From NCBI GenBank assembly GCA_017651625.1, contig JAGCCP010000039.1, positions 38,030 through 102,029 on the forward strand: a DNA stretch of 64,000 bases, read 5' to 3'. Below, piece by piece: positions 52,201 to 61,200 of this stretch. The translations under genes and the position numbers were made by a program. The stretch comes from Candidatus Ruminimicrobiellum bubulum (lineage in GTDB: Bacteria > Elusimicrobiota > Endomicrobiia > Endomicrobiales > Endomicrobiaceae). The notes beneath the pieces are model-generated. The model saw only the letters and a list, made by a program, of their open reading frames with translations. It made no database searches and was not told where the DNA came from. Position 1 is the stretch's first letter. The number at the start of each line of letters is the position of its first letter.

Positions 52201-55200
52201 AATTTTGTTCTTGTATCAACAGCTTGCGCATATCTGTTAAATGTTTTTACTGTAGCCGGTATTACTTGTGGATTTATGTTCCGATTTTCAATAACAGAAA
52301 TTATTCCGCTATCGGATCTCATAATATTCTGTAATCTTGCTAACATTGAAACATCTTGTACTTTTCCCGCGGGTGTTGAAGCTGTTACAACACTTCCTAC
52401 AGACATCAATTTACTTAAATTGTTTTGAGTATAAGGATTCAATTGTATCAGATCTTTACTGTATAATTCACATATATTTTCCGCCATAACATTTATTTCT
52501 TTAACAATAGGCACAGAACCTTTATTACCTGCAAATCTTTCGGCACTTGGAGAAACAGATGCGCCTGATAAGTTCAAAATATTATCAACAAGAGTATATC
52601 CGTTTGTTCTAATGTTACTTGGGGTATTTCTAAAATATTGAACTAACTGTGTCGCCGCCTGAGCACCTTCGGATGTTAAAGTACGACCATTATAAAATCT
52701 ACCGTCTGTCAATATAGGCTGTATAACTTTTTGTGCCTCTGCATATGCAGCATCCGATGTCATCTTGGTACTGGTATTATTCATGATAATAGTTGATACA
52801 GCATTCATCAGCTGTTGAGTTGTAGTTATATTTGCCGTATTATAAACAACATTGCCTGACAAAGCTCCGCTTTTATTAATTTCAACCATTTCTGCTCTTG
52901 CACCACCACCGGCAATTACCATTGAATATACAAGTTGTGCATAATCGGAAGCAGAAGAAGTATAAGTTCCAAGATTTATAGAACTTAAATATCCTGATGA
53001 TATTATATTTGCATTCTGAGACATTGCTAAAATAGATCTATTATCTGAAATAAATTTTATATGTATATTTTCATAAACCTCACGTGTACCATATTCGTCT
53101 GTTATATTAGCAATGGCTCCAGTGCCTACCTTCTCTGAGTTCGTATGTCTATTTCCCAAAACTCTTCCCATGAACTGTTCAACAGCAGATTTATAGCTCA
53201 AATGAGCATCTATAGCAATAGCATCTATACTGGTTACACCTTTGTCCATCTTTATATTTAAACCTCTGCCAACTTGCTCATATATACCTATATGATACCT
53301 ATAATCTTTTGAGCCTGCTTTTCTCTCTGCTAATTCCGCTGAAATTGAAGAATCATAATATACTGTTTGAGCTGCAGTAATCTTTCCTATACCAACGACA
53401 GATATATAATTTCTTAATAAATCCAACGATGCTTGATCCGGCAATCCTACAATCAAACCTTTATCCTTTGTCAACATTCCGATTATAACTTCATTATATG
53501 CTTCTAATTTCGTCCTTGCAGGATTCAAATAATCTACATCAACCCATCCCGTACCTTTAACAACTCTATCTTTTGCTCCGTCAGGTGAATTCAGTTCAGA
53601 GAAGCGAGATCCTATATTTAATTCTTCAAATCCCATAGCACTTCTTGCAGCTTTTGAATATGTACCTGATAAACCTATAGCTCCGTAAGCATCTCTTACC
53701 GCATCCATAATAGCTGCCGAACTGCTATCTCTAGGAGAAATTCTTGTTATTTTCACATCTTTTCCATCAGCTCTTGCCAATGCTTCCGCAGTTTGCAATA
53801 AACCCGCTTCAGGCATTAATGCCTGATATTTACCTTGTTGTATCAACATAACACTGCCATCTTGAACACCATAATCTATTCCGTCTTTCCATGTTAGCAT
53901 AGTTGTCAACGAATTTTTCAGTATTGAATCCAAACTATATCCTTTATATATAATTCCTGTGTCATCTTGAATATATTTAAATAAGCTCCTATCTCCTTTA
54001 AACTCGGAATTATTAGCAAGCATCATACCGGCTACTTTCATAACATTAGGATTTGCATCAACAGATGTTCTTATATACATATTTTCATAAAGCGAACTCT
54101 GGTCCATTAAAATCTTCTGTAAAGAAACATCTTTGGTATCTAACAAACTCCAGCTTCCATCGGCATTCTGTTTAAAGAAATCAGATATTTCCGTTTTTAT
54201 TTCAGCTACTTTTGCTTCATCAATATCTTTCTGTTTAGAAATCATTTCTTTCAAAGAAGTAAATGATAACATCATACTGTCAACTTCAGCCTTAGAGAAT
54301 GTTGTATTTTCATTCATATTCGACAATTTCTGACTCACTTCTACAGCAGCAACATACTCTGCCCATCTTGCTTTGGCAGCATCATTTGGTTCACCACCAC
54401 CCATAACAAGATATTGTATCAAGCCCATCTTTTGAATATCCGAAACAATAGAATTTATTTCCTTAATATTATCTCTAAAATTAGAAATAAAGCCACCCTC
54501 TTTTCCAAAAGCATCAGTAAATGCTGATTTATATAAACTTAATTTCTGCATAAACGATAATTTATTTTCATTAGGGTTATTCAACAAATCTTGTAATGCT
54601 CTGTTTTTAGAACTGTTTTTATTAACGAGCTCATCAAAGAATCTTACTATTTTTCTGTTGGTTTCAGAACCGCTCCATTCGGAAATCATTGCCTTAGGCA
54701 AATACAATGTCATATCCGCTTCATCCATCAACAAATATCCCATTTTACCTTTCAATATTGAAGCATTGCCAAGATTTTTATCCGCAACATATTGGAAAGC
54801 TAAATCGGAATATGTCATAAACAATATTGTATCTTTACCGGATTTTGTTCCGTTCTTGTAATCAAATACCTCCATGTTATAGCAAGCGCCATTAATTTTT
54901 TTACCTGCTGCATCTGTAAGGCCGCTAACAAGTTCTCCTGCCTCATTTATAGTACCATAAAACTCTAAACATTCCTTAAAAATATTCTGTACATTTATAC
55001 CATTATCTGCAAGAAGAATAGTCCTTTTCCCTAAAATATCATTTGTTGCCTTAACAACAGGCATAAGTGCAGCTATTATTGTTGTTTTACCTTCTCCTGT
55101 AGCAACAGGAACAAATTTTCTTGTTCCCTTATTTCCTTCAATCATCGCATTTGCCGCATTTAATATTGCATTATATTGATATGAGCTCATTGTATATTCT

Positions 55201-58200
55201 TTTAAGAACAAACAGCCCATAGTATAATTCAGTGAAGCATCTGCCAATATATATAAAGCATCTTTTGCTAAATTTTTATCTGATGATACATTGTTTAAAT
55301 TATTAAATGCAGCATCCAATTGTATTTTACCAAGCATATACATATTTACCAATGTTCCTTTCTCACCACATGCAAAGAAACCAAATAATTTTTCTTCTGT
55401 TGCTTTCGTCTTCCTTTCAGCTCGATCATCACTTTCCATTATATTGTTAATATAGGAATCTAATTTGTCTCTAAACAAACCTTTTCCCAATTTTCCGGAC
55501 TTATCTATTCCGGCTTTTAACATAATCGCTTCTTTCGTTGCTTCATCCATATTTTCTATAGTTTTATCACAAATATATTTTGACAAAACAAAGAATTCGT
55601 CCCATCTGCCAGCAAATTCTTTTTGCAAAGATTCAAGCATCTTAACATATTTTCCATCTTTTATGCTGCTGTCTAAACTATTTTTATCCGTTATACCGAA
55701 TTCATTATTTTTATCAAAGAATTTTTGTATTAATTGATTAATGTTTGTTTTTTGTGTCTGTTCTTGTGCCATAGATAAATTATCAATACTACTTTGAAGG
55801 ATAGTTCTATATTCACCATTTATATTCTTGCCTGTTGAAGCTATCTTCAAACCTGACATTACTTTATTAATAATACTATCTTGACCTGTTAAGGAAGCAT
55901 AATGAGTCAATTGTTTAATTGCAGATTCTAAGAATTCTTGTGTTACAGCTATTTTCTCACCATTAAATTTAATGTATCCCTTTCTTAAATTCTTCATAAT
56001 TGCAGCATTTTCAGGATCAATTTGAGAAATTGCAACAAAATTTCTTTCTGCTAAAATATCAATTCCTAAACGCGCCGCTTCTTCTGAATTATTTTTACAA
56101 TAGTTATAAATATAATTACTTGCCTGTATAAATGTTGCAAACAATTCTCCCCTTGAAGATAAATCTTTTGAGAAAATAGTGTTTTGATATGTACCGGTAT
56201 CCTTTCCTTCCGCATTTTTAATTTCCGTAATTGTCTCTTTTAACAAATCTTCAATAATAGTTCTTGTTCTATAAACACCATCAATATTATTATTTAAAAT
56301 GTCATATTTCATTGCCTCTTGAAGAACAGCTTTAGCTAACGTGCTATTTGTTATTGCACCTTTACCACTCTCTATTGTAATAACACCATTATTATTTATA
56401 ATTTCAATATCAGATGTTCTTAAAATTTCTCTACTGAACATCTCTCCTGCAACTGCAGCCATTATTTTTCCTTCAAGAGCATCTTTATTTTGTTCCTTTA
56501 TCAAATCTTCTTTGGTAATTTGTTCAAAATCTTGTCCTTTTTTCACAATGTCTTTGTTGTTATAAAAATCAAAAAGTCTTGACAAACTAGCATCTGAAAC
56601 ACTTTTTGCTGCCATATTAATTAGGGCATCTCTCTCTGCTGCGTTTTTCAGTGATAAATCTGCCTCACCATTTAAAATTCTATTACCAAGTGTAGAATCG
56701 TAACCCATTCTACGATCTGCTCTCATTTGAGCTAAATCTCTTTGTGTTGACCAACTTTCCGCTTTCATAGCTGATGGAACAAGCATCATAGATGCGGAAC
56801 TAAGTATATATTCAAATAATCCTTGTGTATCCTGACCTTTTTTGAAAGAAGCTAATCCATATTCTTCCAATAAATTATAGAAAGAAGAACCCTCTAGTTT
56901 GGAATCTATCCAAGAGCCAAGACTTCCAAACAATTTCTCTGCCACACCATATTGCAACATATTTATAGGTTTGGTTATCATTGAGCCTAATACACTATTG
57001 TTAAGACTAAGCAAGAAGTTACCAAATTTTCCGCCTATTAAGCCGCCAGGTAAAGATGTTACACCTCCTTCACCCCAAATCGTAAAGAATCTTGAAAGGC
57101 CATTTGCTAATTTAGGAGAGAATTTACTTATAAGGCCTTTAGGATTAATTATTGCGGTACCTGGAATTGCCATGCCAAAGAAATGACTTTGGAAAAATCC
57201 TGTTCCAAATGAATTTTTAACAGCAGCCCAACCTTTCTCATTTTTAAGATCACCAAATAACATTAACTCATATTTCTCACCTATAGTCTCAAATTGACTG
57301 CCCCAACTCTTCCATAAATTACCATAATCAAAGCCTTCATATTCTTCATTTCCCGAATTTATGAAATTATTGAAAACACCCGTAATTGGCGCAACAATAG
57401 CATTTAATACAGGAGCCAATATATTAAATCTCATCAAATCAGTACCGGAAGTAACACCTTTCAATATCACATTTCCGGGATTATAAATTACCTCTCCTAT
57501 TGTTCCCCAAATATTTCTTACAGACCAATTATATCCAAGTCTAGGATTTATCATTCCTACAGTAAATCCTAAAGCAAAACCAAAAGCAAATTGAACAGCT
57601 AAACCTTTCAAATCTATACCTTCAAATATTTCTCTGCCACTCATAAAGTTACTTGCAATCGTACCCATTACATTCATTAACGGTATAGCAACACCAACAG
57701 ATAAACCTGTGAATAACGCATTCGTTATAGGTTTGCCACCCACCATACCTTTAGAAAGATTATCTTGTCCTCGTTTAAACAAAGAGTCCCCTGCTTGACC
57801 TGCCGCAAGATTTTGTGCTTTCAGTGCATTATTATATTGCGAAATAGGATTTATAATACCTACTGAAAGAAGTATTAATAAATCCGATGCAGCTGACCTA
57901 ATATCTTGTTTTGCTATATTATCTACAAAAGATTGAGAAGTTTTAACTAATATTACGGAATCCAAAACTGTATTCATGGCAAATCTTGTAATAGCTCCGA
58001 ATTTTCCGAGAATACCGGTTGCGCTATGGAAATTCAAACCTAAAGTTTTAGCTCCAAAATATGTAGAGAATCCTATAAGTGCACCCGATAAAGCACCTAC
58101 TTTAGCTCCGTCCCAGAAATTACCGCCATTATACACTGATATACATCCACCTACAATGCCACCTGCAACACCACCAGCACCTGCCCATCCAAGTCCTGTG

Positions 58201-61200
58201 ACAATTGTACGTCCTAAAGCTTTAATTCCACCATTCAGTGCAAAATCCACAGCTATTTTACCCGCAGACGTTCCAATCATGTATGCGGAGAATAAATCCA
58301 AACCTAAACCTACTATATTTGAAACCAAACTATCATAATTACCGGTTTCAATAGCATATGCAATACCGGCACCATGTTCAAATGCGGACGGAGCAACTAA
58401 TACTGCTGATGCCGCTGCCGCAATACATGCTGCAGTTATCTGTACTGCTAAACTTGCACCGCAAGTGAAGAATGCTGCTGCTGCACTAACAATAACTACG
58501 GCCGCCGCTGCAACAGCACCAACCACAATTTCCGTAGTGGTCTTCTGATAATATTTACTATCTATTCTTCCTTCAGCATTAACCGTTGCATAATTCTTAT
58601 CATAAGCCTCAGCTTTAGTATAATGTCCATCAAAATAAGAGCCTGCCGTCCATCTGCTTCCCTGTCTTCTAATAGTATCAGCTGAGAAATCTTGTGCCAT
58701 TGACGAAGATTTCCAACCGGTTATAAAACCATCAACTTCCGTTATTTTTTTATCATCTTCATTTAATGTTTCATTTATTGTTCCCTCAAATAATGCTATA
58801 GATGCCGATGGTATAGTACTGCCTGCTCCACCACCGTTAATATCCGATAAATGTCCATCTATTACAGCGTATATATGAGATGAGCCATACAACACATTTA
58901 AATTGTTACCCATGCCCAGTTGAACTATACTACCACCAATAATATCTTTTATTACAAATTGATTTCCATCGTTCATATAATTAATGCCATTTTGACCATT
59001 TAAGAGAACATCGCTTGCCAATATGAAATGGCCTGCCGCATCACCTGTAAACAATACGTTATCTAAATAAATGAGTTGATTATTAGGACCATAAAAAGAT
59101 GTTGCTCCATAAGTAGTGAAAGTCGGAGTTACGCCATTATTGCCATGAGCATATATAACTGCACCAAGAGAAATTCTATCTCCTTCTTTCACTTCGGTTG
59201 TCGTAATATCCTCTCCGGATACTTGAACAATATTATTTCTTAAAGTAGTAGTTACAAATGCATGTTCCGCAGAAAGACCTGATACTCTAAAATCTTCAAT
59301 ATATGTGTATCTGCCACTAAGCGGAATATCTTCACCATTGTCAAGTTTTCCTCTATCTCCATGATCAATCTTCTCAGCATAGAAATCTATCGTACTAACA
59401 CCACTTGTCTTCAAATCTGCTACACCGGAAACATCGGCAATACCGGCACAATCTTCTCCCATATCGACTTTAAGTCTAAATCCAAATCCTTTTGTCGTAT
59501 TGTCTTCATCATGAAGGTCATCCATTACAGCAAGATAATCAAACGGATTTACATTACATTCTTTACCTTCATAGAAACTAAAATCAAGTTCATTGCCAAG
59601 CCTATCTATAAGAGTATCCAAAGTTAAACCTGCATATTCATAATTTGGCATAATATAATCTTTAACATACGATTCGAAGGATGCTTCGTCTCTGAATTCC
59701 CATGCAAGTCTATCAGAAGCGACGAATTCTCCGCCTTGAACTTTAAGATATCCCGAGTTGAAATCTATGTCTGCACCTTGTATCTTACTTCCTTGTTTCT
59801 CAGCTTCCATGATATCAGCAAATGTAATATTATCACGGTTACCATATATACTTACACCTTCAGTATATACCGCACCATTACCATAAACTTGGGCAGAAAG
59901 AGTCTTATTCGGATTATAAATTGCCGAGTAGAAATTATCTGCTCCTGTTCCGATATATATAATGTTGTCAGGATTATCTATATAAGTAAGACGTTTTACT
60001 CTTGTATCTATTTCAGCATCCGATGAATTTCCTCCCGAAACATCTTCTTTTTTCTCTATTGTTTGAGAAATAGCAGCGTTTGCATGTACGTATATTCCTA
60101 CTTTACCTGTTGTATCTACAGATGCCATTCCCGAATGTGGATCTATTGTTATGGTAGGAGAAATTTGAACATGAATATCTTCCATTTGTCCGGTTTCAAG
60201 ATTGAAACCTTCGTAAGTACCATCTATACCATAAGAATTGAATTTTATTACCTGTTTCTTTTCACCGTTTTCCTCAACTTCTACAGTCTTAAATCCGGTT
60301 AATGTTAATGAGCCGTCATTTCTTACCACTTCAGAATATATTCCGGATTTAATATCCGGAGAGTCACTGAGCACAATTCTTGATCTGTATATATTGACAT
60401 CACCCATCGAATTCATAGTCCAAGGAGACGTTGGGCAATATTCTTCTGCAATCTTTTCGGCATTATCTAACATTTCCTCTGCAAAGTTGACCGTTTCTGC
60501 ACTTATAGGAGCACTATTTGTGGCGTAACGATTGGAATCATATGCAATTCCCGCTCCCTTAACAATGGCTTGGAACACACCAGCATCAAATTCACAAATA
60601 TTGCAATCACCGTCGTCTGTTACTCCATATATTTCTCTCAATAATGCATCAGTATAACTTGCACCATCTCCCGAAATCTTTTTTTCTGATGCAATATAAT
60701 TTAAGAAGTTTGCTGCTGCTCCGGCACTACCGCAACAAGTAACTTCTTCCCCTGCGTCTGTTCCCCAATGATATATCATATAGAGCACAGTATCTTCACC
60801 ATATCGGTCAATGTACATATTAAGTGTACTAACTGCTTGTTCTGCTTCTTTATGACCCTTCTTTGTTGTTCCTACTAATTCTAATTTGTCAGGAGTAAGT
60901 TGTTCAAGCTCACCTATAAAAGTATTTACTCCCAATAATTCTCTTTCCGCTTCTATTTTTGCTTGTTCATAAGTTAAGTCCGGATTTACTTTCATTATTG
61001 CTTCTGTCATTCTATTCAAATAGTATCCTTCACTCTTGTTTTCTTTAGCAATCTGTTCGTGAACAGCATCTTGGAATATACCATTTATAACTTCATCTAA
61101 AGCTCCACTCTTTATATCTTCAATAGTATAAGTAGCACCATTGAAGTGCAATCTGTTTTCACTATCCACATAAGCTGTTCCGTGGTTACCCGGTAATGCT

